Part shown: one piece after another, positions 21,555 to 39,949 of the stretch
Layout: every line of letters starts with the position of its first letter
Numbering within the stretch: position 1 is the first letter of the stretch
Assembly: GCA_950097015.1 (NCBI GenBank)
Contig: CATNEN010000034.1
Coordinates: 3,690,001 to 3,754,000 of the forward strand
Reading direction: 5' to 3'
Length of the DNA: 64,000 nucleotides
From: Macrostomum hystrix
Taxonomy: Eukaryota > Platyhelminthes > Macrostomidae
Program-made: the position numbers and the translations under genes
The notes under the pieces: generated by a model
Seen by the model: only the letters and a program-made list of their open reading frames with translations
Databases searched by the model: none
Told to the model about the DNA's origin: nothing

Positions 21555-24500
21555 TCAGTAAAGAGGTCGTCGACCAGAATCGTGGCCATAATGAAACTGG
21601 CTAGTTGAAGATGATGGGCCGGAGCCAATAGCAGAATGACCGGCGCCGAGGAACATAGGCGGAGGTCGCTGCTGCTGCTGCAGCATTTGCTGTTGCTGCT
21701 GCTGTAAAATTAACTGATGCTGCTGCTGCAGTTGCTGCGGATAGGCGTGCCGATAAAAGACATCCGCTCGGTGACCGGAATAACTGGCCGCCGAGGCCGA
21801 GCCTCCAGGCCAGGAAATGATCGGCCCGGAGGCTTCGGCCGATGCGCCGGATGCGGAGGCCGGACTGCGGCGGCCACGGCTGCGGCTTCTGTGACGGCTG
21901 CGGCTGTGATGACTGTCACGCCGACGGTCTCGAGAAGTGGATCGACCATGGCTTGACGGGCGGGTGGACATGGACAGGTATATCGTTTGAAGAAATTCGA
22001 CTTTGAACCTGGATCTCTATGAGCATTGGGATCTCTATGAGCACTGGGAATTCTATGAGCACTGGGATCTCAATGAGCACTGGGATCTCAATGAGCACTG
22101 GGAATTCTATGAGCACTGGGATCTCAATGAGCCCTGGGATCTCAATGAGCACTTGGAATTCTTTGAGCACTGTGATCTCAATGAGCCCTGGGATCTCAAT
22201 GAGCACTGGGAATTCTTTGAGCACTGGGATCTCAATGAGTATTTAAGACTTATGAAACTCTAAGTAAGAAATTTAATCACGAGAAAAAGTCCAATGATTT
22301 TTATCGTCTTTAGCATTGAATTAAAAATGTGCCTCTCATTACGAATCGCTGTTCAGTAAAATAGAACTCGCCTGGATGCGACCAGAGATTGAGAGGCTTA
22401 TATTAATATTACACACCTTTACTCTTGGAAGCTGTCGCGTCGAAAAAATGACAAATGCCAGAAATCTAACACCACTATTTTATGAATCTGTGTTAGATTG
22501 CAATTCGCCAATTTATTCGCCCCAAACCAGCCGACCGCAATGCAGTTTATAAAGCACTGCCTTCCGAAAGTAAAAAATTTCCTGCGACTAAATTGAAAAC
22601 AAATTGTGCAAGGAATTTTCTCGCTTCAGATTGCAGAGCTGCGGACGACTGATGCCTCATATCAATTAAAAATCGATTAGTGAGACAGTAGGGCTAGCTT
22701 CCATTACCTACCATGCTTTAAAGTAGTTTCTTTATTAACTAAATGTAACTATGAAGTACGGGATTAACACATACTAAAGATTATAATATAATATCTAAGA
22801 TCATAAATCTGTAGATTGGGATCTAATGTCTGAGATAAATAAATCTGTAGATTGGGATCTAATGTCTGGGATCAATAAATCTGTAGATTGGGATCTAATG
22901 TCTGGGATCAATAAATCTGTAGATTGGGATCTAATGTCTGAGATAAATAAATCTGTAGATTGGGATCTAATGTCTGAGATAAATAAATCTGTAGATTGGG
23001 ATATAATGTCTGGGATCAATAAATCTGTAGATTGGGATATAATGTCTGGGATCAATAAATCTGTAGATTGGGATATAATGTCTGAGATCAATAAATCTGT
23101 AGATTGGGATCTAATGTCTGAGATAAATAAACCTGTAGATTGGGATCTAATGTCTGAGATATTGGGATCTAATGTCTGGGATCAATAAATCTGTAGATTG
23201 GGATCTAATGTCTGAGATATTGGGATCTAATGTCTGGGATCAATAAATCTGTAGATTGGGATTAAAAACTAGCTGATTCAAAGTTTGAGGGTTTCAGAAA
23301 TGAATTGTAAATTTGTGATCGATCCCCTTTGCTACCTGCCGCTTCCGGCCTTAGAATATCGGCCCTCCCGGCGCCGATGACTTGTCGAAGGGCGCGAACA
23401 GTCTGAGCGAGATCGCGAACGAGAACCCGTCCTGCCCGAGCGCCTACGCCAGTCGTGATAATTCCTATCCCGACTGACGCTTATTTCGTCGCGTTGGCGA
23501 CGCAGCTCAACTTCACGCTCCCATTTTTGCCGATCCAATTCGTCTCTGAGCTCGCGTTTGACCTCTTCTTTCATGCGCCTGTAATCTTCTTGCTCTTGCA
23601 TAAGTCGCCGCTCCTCCGACTCCGCCCTCTCTTTTTCCCATTTCAGTCGCAGTCGCTCAACCTCGAGCTGTTGCTGGTCGCGCTGCAGCTTCAGCCTTAA
23701 CTGTTCCAATTCAGTTTCGCGGCTAGGTTGCTGCGGGGGCGTCGGCAGCAGACAGGACATCCGGTCACGATCATTGGTGCCATAGTTTTCCTGTCGCCAG
23801 GACTCTTTAAAGCCTCTCCGTCCGCGACTATTTCCTAGACCTATCGGCGGCATTGACGTTAGCAGCGTCGGCTGCTGCTGCAGCGGCGGCGGCGGCGGCG
23901 GCGGCGGCGATGTCGGACTAATAGAAGCCATCTCGCCGACTCTGGCGCAACGCGCCGATTCTAAAAAGAAGCGCAAGTCATCAGATCGCACCGAAGCCGA
24001 CGGATGCGGCAGAGGCGCTGGCGGCGATGGCAGCTTCGGCTGCCGGCGGCCGCTCACCTGTTGATGATGCCTAGAAGCCTTGCTGGAATCATTCCGTCGC
24101 CCTGTGCCAACGGTTGATAATTTATTCGATGACGCAATCTTTTTTTTTCGCCACTCCGACAAAGGCGGCGATGATGACGGCGAAATCCGTCTGTTAGTGG
24201 ACGGTCGCTTATCTTTGTCCTTCTCTTTCTGCTTCTCTTGGCGATGCTGGCCAAGCTTCTGATGCGATGCGGAAGCAGAAACTGATCCGGAAGCAGACTT
24301 TGATTTCGAAGAAATATCTCCTTGCCTCTGACGCATTTTATCATGAGAAGGTTTATGCTGTGACGTTGGCGTCGGTGGCTTCGGTGGCCGCGGCGGCGAC
24401 TTTGACTTAGTCCTCGACTTTGAAGTCATAGACTGAAGAAGTGATGAGCAGGGGCAGAGGCAATAGAAAGTGCGATAATTATTAACTAGTTTCTGTTTAC

Positions 24501-26052
24501 TGTTTTTAAGCACTAAATATGCTGTGAGGTGCTTGTAAGTAGTAGTTGCGTGTATTTTCTTACCTTTCCAGTATGCCATTTCGGTTGACTATTGCTATTG
24601 CTATCAGGTGGCGATCTAATCAAAGTTGGCTCCGGGCGTTTTTCTACAGCAGCGGAAGACGCAAGGGAAGAGGATAGTGTTGCTGCTTCTTTTGTTACCG
24701 ATGTTTCTGCTGCTGCTGCTGCTGCTGCCGCTTTAGCAACTTTGACTTTAACGGCTTTCTCAATTGGCGACTTCGGCCGGGAACGGTCGACGAAGAGCTT
24801 TTTGCCGTGGAATTCAGACTGGTTAAGCTCTTGTACACACCTACGATTGGGTTTTGCAATACGACTGAATGTTAGTTAAAGAATACCACTTATAAAATCT
24901 GTCGGTCTATTCACTTAGTTGGCTATTACCCACCCAGCCTGTCAGTAGGCTATTACCCACCCAGCCAGTCAGTAGGCTATAACCCACCCAGCCAGTCAGT
25001 AGGCTATTACCCACCCAGCCTGTCAGTAGGCTATTACCCACCCAGCCTGTCAGTAGGCTATAACCCACCCAGCCAGTCAGTAGGCTATTACCCACCCAGC
25101 CTGTCAGTAGGTTATTACCCACCCAGCCTGTCAGTAGGTTATTACCCACCCAGCCTGTCAGTAGGTTATTACCCACCCAGACTGTCAGTAGGCTATTACC
25201 CACCCACCCAGCCAGTCAGTTGGCTATTACGCACCCACCCAGCCAGTCAGTTGGCTACTACCCACCCACCGACCCAGCCAGTCAGTTGGCTACTACCCAC
25301 CCACCCAGCCAGTCAGTTGGCTATTAACCACCCACCCAGCCAGTCAGTTGGATACTCAAAGGTCCAGAGCCCGCAGGCCTCACTGATCAGCATCCTCAGC
25401 CGTTGTCAGCTGCACTAGGCCAAACCGTTGCTGCCTAATGGCGCTGTTGTTGTTGCCACAAGCTGCAAGGCCTTCATAGGTTAAGCCTGGCAGCGCCCTA
25501 GCAACAATCTTGGTTGACAGGACACGACCATGTCGACTGAAGAGTTCCTTGAGATCGGCCGCTTTAGCCCCGTCAGCTAAGTTGCTGACCCACAGCAAGC
25601 ATCGGGAATCTAGAGTAGCAACGTAATTCAAAATCGGGAAAATTGTTTAAAAGCGGTATTTTGTAATTGAGAACAGTACTATTTGATATATTACCAAAAA
25701 GTAAAGAAAGTAAGACAACTCTTACCAGTTATGTCACTCTTCTTTAATAAACGTTTCTAAAATTGGAACCAATTAAGGTAAAAATGAAGACTAAATAGTC
25801 TTGAAAAGTCATTTCAATAATTGTCATTTAGTAAAGCTGTATGTATTGTCTTACTGTGGATGAGGACTTCGTGTCATTCGTAATATCGCATTGAGTTTGT
25901 AAACAATCTTGCAAGTCTTGGCAATCTAAAAATATAGAATATGGTAATTAAATAAACCATTCATCGTGCTTAAAATTACCAAAAACTCCATTATAAAAAA
26001 TAGACTAACCCTTTTTGCAAGACCCTGAAGATTGTCCCGCACTTGTTAAATG
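21555..26052 (-). CDS. SAFB: SAFB/SLTM-like scaffold attachment factor, 5' end unresolved
   Basis: Seven exons join in phase: 26010-26052, 25855-25925, 25726-25756, 25384-25609, 24564-24840, 23336-24432 and 21555-21951, giving 713 residues without the N-terminus. The RRM is split across exons 4 and 5: LLWVSNLADGAKAADLKELF, RFGLVQLTTAEDAD, then CVQELNQSEFHGKKLFVDRS. This matches SAFB (WVSGLSS...DLKNLF...TELHG). It carries an insertion before RNP1 (GLTYEGLAACGNNN). Downstream are Ser/Lys/Pro-rich low complexity, a charged coiled coil (ELEQLRLKLQRDQQQLEVER ... RRLMQEQEDYRRMKEEVK), RS-rich patches and a Q-rich C-terminus. The family binds nuclear matrix DNA and RNA and modulates transcription and splicing. 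The N-terminal SAP-domain exons should lie beyond 26052 but were not found. SAFB versus SLTM cannot be decided. The last acceptor (21952-21953) is weak. Confidence 0.82.
22008..22250. repeat. Tandem array, 18-bp unit (ATGAGCACTGGGATCTCA)
   Basis: About 13 copies in the last SAFB-like intron. The unit is a multiple of 3, so frames stay open. Confidence 0.9.
22796..23265. repeat. Tandem array, 36-bp unit (core CTGTAGATTGGGATCTAATG)
   Basis: About 13 copies, in the same SAFB-like intron as the 18-bp array; both contain TGGGATCT. The last copies are shortened. Confidence 0.9.
24905..25350. repeat. Tandem array, 27-bp unit (core CAGTAGGCTATTACCCACCC)
   Basis: About 16 copies in the SAFB-like intron that splits the RRM. 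Copies near 25200-25340 gain an extra CCCA. Confidence 0.9.
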
Positions 26053-29000
26053 CTGAAAAGTATAGTTAGTATAAGAATGTTTATAGTATTCTGCCTTTTT
26101 AAACACAGGCACATATTATCAGCATAAGAAAATAACTAGGGCAGTTCTTACTGTTGCCCCTAGGTCTATGGACAATAGAGATTGATAGAGAAAAACTCGA
26201 ACAAAAATTATGTCTGCTTTTAAACATTCATTTAAATTTATATTTTCCTGACATAACCTGGTAATAAATCCATAACTAAAAGCCAGAAAAAACATGGTAG
26301 TACTATTTAATATGACCTAATAAAACAAGGTTAATGCTAAAAGGCAAACACTGTAAATGTCTGTCTTAAAATTGTAATTCTTTTTATAATTTATAATTTA
26401 TAATTTATCTAATTTATATTTATTTAAGATTTAGTTTTATCTGTGTAGCTAGTTTTAGCATAGCTCTTAAGCTCATTAATCTAATTAGTTTTTTCTGTTT
26501 CCACTCTCTTACCTGCAATTATTGTCACTAACATTAACAAATATTTCAAATATTATAGACCATTATGTCAAGACATCTACACGTTGTACTATTATAGAAT
26601 ATACAGACTATTTTTACTTTAGCTAGAAAATACATTAATAGGACCATCAGTATTATAAAAAGAAATGTATGATTCCCTGGTTATGATTATTTGTATAATT
26701 ATAACAAGTAATGATGTAGGCCTAGCTATTTGATGAGTAGGCCTAGCTTCAATGTTTTAGATAGGGTGGGAAGTTTGCATTTTCCCTAATCCTGTTTTCA
26801 GTTGGCTTACAGTAGTATATGGTATAGTATATGGTCCAAGTTTTTTGGTTACACTATCAAACAGAGAAAATTTAAGTTTTTTTGTCATTCCTATAGGCTT
26901 TGAGCCACATTGCCGACAGAATACTTAAAATAGGGGTCCTAAGTTGTGAACATTATATCTGACTTGCTGCCCCTGGCATACATTTTTATGCCTGGCATAC
27001 ATAAGGAAAATTATTTACCATTACACTGAATATCTACAGGAGACAAAATAATAGTCCAACTATACTAAATCTTTCAAATTTGTTTGCTTCTTGGTTGTTT
27101 GATTGTCTGTCTGGCTGAAACTGTCAACAAAGTGAAAAACTAGACCAATTTTCATTGTGTTTTGAATCAAAATTTGCAAATATTTCTGTAACAATATGGT
27201 TCAACTTACATTTTAATCTGTAAACAAGCATTTTAAAACTAGGAAAAAACTTTTCTTTCCCTATCCAATTGCCCAATACACAAGAAAAGAGTGTATTTTT
27301 CTTGCAGTCAGCTTGATTCTAATCTCTGATGTCTATGGTCTGTTTTTGTTGGCTGCTTAGCTCGAGCCTCTATTTAAAGGCCATCTAACCAAGGAATTCA
27401 AAATCTAGCAACTGGAATGGCAACTGAAATAGTGGTGAGGACTTTTTATACAATATTAGGCTTACTATGATTGCCATAGACATAGGATTTGTTTGCCTCA
27501 TCAACTTAGATTGCCACTAAGAAGAATCAGATTTGTTTGCTTTTTGTCTTAGTCTGTAAGCACTAAAATAAAATGCCAAAGTGACTTTCCTATAGCTGTC
27601 TTTACATCCTCTGCAGAAGTTTTGTGTCTTCTACATGCCAAATAAATGTGCCCTTTTGGCTGCAAGTTGGCAATGGCATGGTCAGCAAGGATTTCATCCA
27701 AAAGTGTAATATCTAGACAACCTGCTTGGCACATTGGTAGAAGAGCATTTTCCAAGAAGCAACTTTCAAGGGCACTCGAATTTGCTCTTTTTACTTCACA
27801 GAATCATATTTTATTATTGATAATCAGTCCAACAGCAATGCACATTGAAAAAAAAAGAAATAACATAAAAAATGTACCACTCTTGTAAAAAGAAGATTAA
27901 AAGAAGATGCAGTTCCTACCCAATACAGCATGACATCATATTTCACAAAAATATTTACCTGCTTCGCAGTCAAGAAACACATAGTTGCAATAGCATCACG
28001 AGTTTGATGTTGCACATGTGAAACAACAAGAGAGATTATTATGCCAGTGAAATAATTTGCTCACTTGATGATCTGGTGGCTAAGTGTTCAAAAGAGAAGA
28101 AGCCATTGGGATTTGCTGCATATCAATCAGAAGACGCTCTTAGCATTACACTCCCATGATCAAGACTTCCATAGTTATGAATTGTAAGTTAGAAGTCCTA
28201 GTTTTTTGTGGCAGTCAGGCAAATTACATTTGTGAGTTGCTAACAAAGCAGATCAATCAAGCTGAGACAAACAAAACATTGAAGAAGAGGTTGATGACAC
28301 AGCAAAAAAACTCACAGGTAGGAAGCATTGATTTTGATGAGTGTTGCCTACTTTGTGTATATCCAGACTAGCACAACTGGCCTGGCAAAAGCAAGAATAA
28401 CTTTGTTTTATTGCTATATTCTTTCTTTGCTTGCAAAATATTTCTGAATTGTGCTTAGTTTTCTTTTTGTTTGCCCTTTGTTACATTTTCTCAATACAAT
28501 TAATAAGCTATCTCTTTTTGCTTTACTTGCTTGATATACGTCTGTGCCTACCTGTGTTACATCTAGAAATTGAAATAGTTTAAATGTTTTCTTATGTTGC
28601 ACTTTATTCCTCTGTTTTTTTATTGTTTTGAAAATACACTTTAAAATGCAATCCCTCTTTTTGAATACTCTGTGTGTCTATGTTGCATGCTTGCTATCTT
28701 TAATCTTGGCCTCATTTTGTATAGCTGTAGCTGTATAGATGCATTAAAATTCTTTAATCAATGCTAATTGTAAAAGCTTTTATAACTCCGAGAAACACCC
28801 ACATGTACATTTTCGTTAGTTTTTGTCTATTTAAGTGTATTTGGTTGCACTATGGCATAGATATATATTATCTTATCTTATCCTATGCTAACTTTATTAA
28901 AGGGTAAAACAGCAGAATTTTTATAACTAAGGTTTGGATAGTCTAGGATAAATTTCAGCGACCTGAGTAAACTGGGATATATAAAAATAATAGAAAGTGG

Positions 29001-30520
29001 AAGGCAAAGGGGGACAGATATGATATTGAAATTGCAAAACCAATAAGAATTCAAGCTGTTCCTGTGACAACATGTTTGGGGTGAAACTCCTTCCCCACCA
29101 CTCTACAACATGCATGTAGCATTGAAATCTTGAGAGCCACAGAAATGAATTAAGAGATTATATTGTAGGCAGTTGAAAAAATGCATTTGATAAAAATCCT
29201 ATGACATCTTGTTTATCTTTACACCTTACCAACAATCACCACCAACCATCACCACTACCAACCACTAACAGATTAGGAAAAACCCAACCCCAAAATTTGT
29301 ATCTAGCATTAACATTTCTGAAAGGCTTGAGTACCAAACACAAAGGAAATAAGAGTTCCCATTGCAGGCATAGTTTTACTGTTTTCTGTTTTTGTTTTGG
29401 CACTTACTTCAGTGCCAAGTAAATTTATTATAGTAGGCCTAGTTTACCTAAATCTGTCAAAAAAGCAAATGAAATTCTGAGTAATACAAATGAAGAAATT
29501 GAAAAAGAAAGGACAAAACATTTCTAAAAAAGTATTACATTACGAGGAAGATGAGGTTAAGCTAAGCCTAAAGCCTAGCTAGGCTATGTAGGCTTAATGT
29601 TATTTTTAAAATAGGCCTTTTAAGGACTTTTACTGTAAGCAGATTTAAGTTAGGCTAGTATACTTATAGGCCCCTACTAATAGTATATATAATTAATGGG
29701 TAAAATCCACATAAATTAAAAACCTGTGTAGTAAGGGCAGCTCTATAACAATTGGCATTGGCATTAATCTCAATTTTTTATAAAACTTCTATAGGGCCTA
29801 ACTAAAAATAAATCATCTATAGACATATAGGCCTATACTGTAAATATAAAATGTTAGGCCCCCCTATGTAAAAATAAAAAAACAAATATCACTTGACATT
29901 AAAGGAACATACATTTTTACTTATTATAGCAAATTTCTATGTTTTCGATTCTTCATCGGGACAACAAAACTAGGGGGCCTAGTTGTACTAGTTGTAGTAG
30001 GGCCTACCATTGTCATTGAGACCAATGCAGCCTGTACAGCAATAGGCCTAGATAGTCCTATAATACGCAGTTTCAAGTTTCCACGCTTTCTATCCTTCGA
30101 CATCAATCGTTAAACGTAAGGTTAGTAGCATAATACTCATACTATTCCAAAACGATTAACAATCCTAGATACTTAACTGCATAAACGCCATACAGTCTCA
30201 AAGCTATTAAAACCGAAAACGAAGTAAATGACGGTTTGAAAAATTATTGCCGTATCGAAAAAACAAGTCAAACTGTTTTGTTATGCATGAACTTTTAAAT
30301 AAGGAACTCAAAAAGTTAAATTTGTTTAATTAAAAGTTTTTTACTCAGCAAAAATTGTAAGTGGTAATCTTAAAAATTTTCAAATACACTTTGACTTTCA
30401 TAGAACTTCAGATTCGGCTGAGCTTCATTTTCTGTATGCTGAAGTCTGATTTTATTAGTATTCATAAACGATTTTCAAAGAGGTACTGTGTGCTTAATTA
30501 TATGAACTACTTTTATTTTA
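26053..30520. other. AT-rich region between SAFB-like and PFKFB genes
   Basis: Must hold the missing 5' exons of the SAFB-like gene and the PFKFB promoter. A possible 14-bp exon (about 26148-26161) has splice sites but could not be confirmed. A minus-strand frame at 29924-30098, beginning MSKDRKRGNLKL, might be the first exon. A 68-codon minus frame at 27549-27755 is unrecognised. TAGGCC-containing motifs are frequent from 26700 to 30060. No array and no clear transposon found. Confidence 0.4.
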
Positions 30521-36172
<5,652 letters not shown>

Positions 36173-38929
36173 TGGAGTTTTAAAGATTCAAATCTCATCG
36201 ATTTACAAAACTTTCTGCGCGAATCACTGATTTGATTTTTCGTTGGTTTTAGATTCGATATTTATTAACCTGTCTTACTAATAACTAAAGCAAAGGCTTT
36301 TTTAACTGAACCAATGCACTTTTTTTAGCAAAATACGCAAAGATCTTGCCTCAAATGAGCCTTTGCTTCAGTCGTTATTGTGAGTTAATGCAATCATTAT
36401 GCCACATTTATTTTCAATTTTCTCTATTAAGAGTTTTCTATATAACAGAACCTGAATTTTTATCGCGTTAATTTTTTTGAAAAACAAATTTCTCTTCCTT
36501 AAATATAAGTTTAATGAAATTTCATAAACAGTTCATTAGCCGAGGATCCGTCACGTGCTTGGGGTTGCCTGAAAGCTTTCTAAAAATAGCAACAACTCAA
36601 CAGTGTCACGAGACCGTCGTGCTTACACATGTTTTTGTACTCGAGTTGTCTTAGAATTGTCCTAGAATTGGCCTAAGTTGTATTAAACGATTAAACACAG
36701 CTTGTTTGAACTTATCCGTAATTTTTAGTTCTTTTGCGATTTTTTGTTCTATTTATAGCTTTGTGCTCATGATTTGATTGGTGTTTAATTTATAATACTG
36801 CTATGTACTAGATCGTCATAATTGTTTTTGTTTGCCGTCTCTTTGTGCTCAGTTAAAGTTTCAATCTATATTGTATATACTCTAGACTTCAACATATTTA
36901 TTGTAGGATCCGTTCTCAGTAGTATCAGCTGTGTCATAAGTGCTTACTGGCCGAGTTTGTATTAATTTTTATTACGAATGGCAATTTTTTTAAATTTCTA
37001 CTGTTCATATTATATTACTTATAGTAAGAAGCCTGTTCTCCAGCTCTAAAAGTCTCTCCTTGTCAGTTAGTTTACATACTCCTATTAACCGGTGCCCGAA
37101 ATTAGGAGTGAAAAACCTGTGTTCTTATCGATCGTATCGTATTACTAGCTAGACAACATCTGGCATATCGTATTGTAAAACCATAGATTTTCCCTTTTAA
37201 ATATAATAAATACTACCCATCAAGAATTCGTTTTTCAGTTACTTTAATCTTTCGGTGTCGTAATCAAGTTTAATGAATATTATTTGTATATTTAAATAAT
37301 AATTTGAAATGCATGTCGTTATATGTTACCTTAAACCTCCCTGGCTTGCTGTATAAGAAAAGTTGACAGAATCAGAACCGTGGTATTGCACCTTGCGCCA
37401 TCATAGCAAGTTAAATGCAATATCGCTAAACACTGCGAGCGTACATCTTTGATTATCAAGCTAACTCCCAAAATCAATTGGTAATTTCATTTTACCCTTG
37501 CATGTACTGTACACATGTACATCACGCAATAAGGGCAGCGTTGGTTGTTATTGGCTTATGAAAATTGGCTTTTACGGCTACAGTTGATTTGCAATATGGG
37601 AGTAACGTGAACGAGAATAATAATTTTTTCATGCATTAAATCATAAACGAAGTATGACGCAGCTACCTTGGCAGGTCAAATATTTAAGGTCAAATAATAA
37701 GCTAAATTAAACAAATGTCTTTGTGGTGTTCGGCATGTCTTTAATAAGGTCCTTAACTTTTAAGTAAAGCCCCTTCTTCGGTATCCCCCAATTACATAGT
37801 ACTAGAGACGCTAGAACTGTTAATGTAACTGCTTATTACAATTACAGTTTAAGTTTTATAGAAATTTGATATTTAAACTAAGAAAATTTTAAAGCTAGTA
37901 CCTAACCTAAACAAATATATGTGAACACAGTTTTACATAGTTAAAGCCATGTTTTATCCGCAAAAAATATATATATTAGCTATGGATATCATCTGTAAAT
38001 CTTTTGCTTAATTGCTAAAAATCATTCTTTCGATTGTTATACTTTGTGTTTCTAGTTTCAACATATAAATTTAATATTACATTCCGAATTATATTTTTAA
38101 TACAAAGATTTGCTATTTTTTGGGACTTCATTATTATTGATAGAATTACCTCGTTTTTGTTTTTAGACATCAGGTCTTTCAGCAGCTCTTTGAAATGTAC
38201 TACGAAAAGTCGTCTATGTATTTTCACCAGTCTTTTTTTGTCGAAATGTAGAAATAAAAATTTCTGATTGTTTTTTTGTTATGCTATATTATTGTTTCTA
38301 GCTTAAGTTAAGTGGTTGAATAATAGGCCTAATGTTTGTTAGGTGGAAAAAGATTTTTATTTTTCATCTGAATTGCAGCTTAAATGCAGTCTGTATTACA
38401 TAGATGTTTCAATCCGAAGAGTGTTGCTTGAATATGTGGAAAATGTTTAATTATTTCATCAGCAATATTTCAGCAATTATTACTGCAGTATTACAGCAGT
38501 TTAAATACTAATTTTTAGGCAGAAAAATACTGCTGTTAAATTTGTAGATATCTTTAGATGAAATGTCTGACATAAAAATAACCAGACAGTAATAATAATA
38601 ATAGTAACAATTAATAATAATAATAAATCAAACAAAAGTCATTGGAGAAACTTATAGTTAGGCCCTACCTTTATTTAAATAGACAATAAGTGGACTCATG
38701 AATGGTAGATCATATTTTAAGGCAGAAAGATGTTGTATACATTTCAGTTAAAAGAATCAGCAATAAGGAGAAAGCTTTATCATTCAAAAATATATATATA
38801 GAAAGTTGAAATGCCGTTAGTAAATAATTTTTTTAACTTTGTAGCACGGTCAACTATTTTTTTACTGTCACACAGTAGGCCGCTTTATTATAGCTATCAT
38901 GCTTCAGCTGCCATTTTTTTATATTTCAG
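36173..38929. other. PFKFB 3' flank and intergenic DNA
   Basis: AT-rich. An AATAAA-like signal lies near 37205; shorter 3' UTRs are possible. No coding or repeat structure recognised other than short ATA/AAT runs near 38580-38630. Confidence 0.4.
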
Positions 38930-38947
38930 CCGCCACTGCAGCCAGCC

Positions 38948-39358
38948 ATGTTTGACGTTGCTACCCCTGATTCTGCCATGGTAACGGTGGCAACATCATC
39001 CGATCCCAACCATCGACCGGACTTTCTTCTGACAGAGAATCCTAAAGAGTTCTGGATGTCCACCGGCCTGTTCCCCCAGGAGTTTGTCATCAGCTTCAAC
39101 GCCCAGATGGAGATAAGCAGCATCAGCCTCTCGCACGTCAACATTCAACACATGGAAGTGTACATGTGCAAGGAGCAGGACGGTGAGACCTTCGAAAGTC
39201 TTTGTGAAGAGGATCTCGACCAGACTGAAGGCAGCTTCAATACGGCCAGCATTCCGCTAAAGAAGAAGGTCAGCGTCTGGCATCTGCGATTCCTTATTAC
39301 TTCGGCCACTGATCATTTTGTTGCAGTGCAGAAAGTGAAAGTTGACGGTCGGGCCTGA
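38948..39358 (+). CDS. IFT25: Intraflagellar transport protein IFT25 (HSPB11)
   Basis: A single coding exon of 136 residues. Known role: partner of IFT27 in the IFT-B complex that moves cargo in cilia, a galactose-binding-like jelly-roll fold. Family blocks visible are VTVATSSDPNHRPDFLL, NPKEFWMSTGLFPQEFVISF, EDLDQTEG and LRFLITSATDHFVAVQKVKV. Human IFT25 has ATSSDEKHPPENII, FWTTTGMFPQEFIICF and SAFDHFASVHSV at the same places. Length matches (human 144). A 3' splice site TTATATTTCAG ends 18 bp before the ATG, so a 5' UTR intron or spliced-leader site is likely. Confidence 0.93.
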   Translation: MFDVATPDSAMVTVATSSDPNHRPDFLLTENPKEFWMSTGLFPQEFVISFNAQMEISSISLSHVNIQHMEVYMCKEQDGETFESLCEEDLDQTEGSFNTASIPLKKKVSVWHLRFLITSATDHFVAVQKVKVDGRA

Positions 39359-39608
39359 TTTCTCTCCGGATTTGTTTATCCATGGACCATGGATCAAGGA
39401 ATATTATTTTCTGCAATCTGTCACAATTAATTTGGGTTTATGTTTAAACAAATGTACTCTGTTCTGTTGCAGCTTATTAAATTTGCATGAAGGCAGTCAA
39501 TTGGAATGTTGCATCAGCACAGACAGCTTGACATATCAACGAAACTTAATTATATTCCATGTCTGTAGTAGTAATGTGACCCAGCTATTGTGCTCTGTCT
39601 AAAAGTAT

Positions 39609-39614
39609 AATAAA
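39609..39614 (+). terminator. Poly(A) signal AATAAA for IFT25
   Basis: About 250 bp after the stop, same strand. Confidence 0.5.
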
Positions 39615-39949
39615 CTCACATTACCTTTATTTCTTTCATTTCGGTCAAGCAACAACACTAGCTGTTAAGTGACTAGCAAATATATAATAAAAATGACACA
39701 GGCCAAAATTACAAAACAATGCTGCATTCCTAGAGTTGCACGCATGAATAAAAATGATTGCAGTGTATAGATGAATTGAAAATATTATCTGGATTTATGT
39801 CATTATGTGTTGCTCCACATTTTCGGGTTGCATTCTGATTCTGAAATGAGGCCAATATACATGCTTGTGCTATGTGTTTGATGTTCAAGCATCTAGCTTG
39901 TAAAGTATAGAGCTTCTATATATTTAAAAAAATTATATTAGAGGCAGAA

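Noticed and set aside
27549-27755. Minus-strand frame beginning MENALLPMCQAGCLDITLLD as a SAFB 5' exon
   Set aside because: No similarity to a SAP domain and no convincing splice sites; left as unrecognised.
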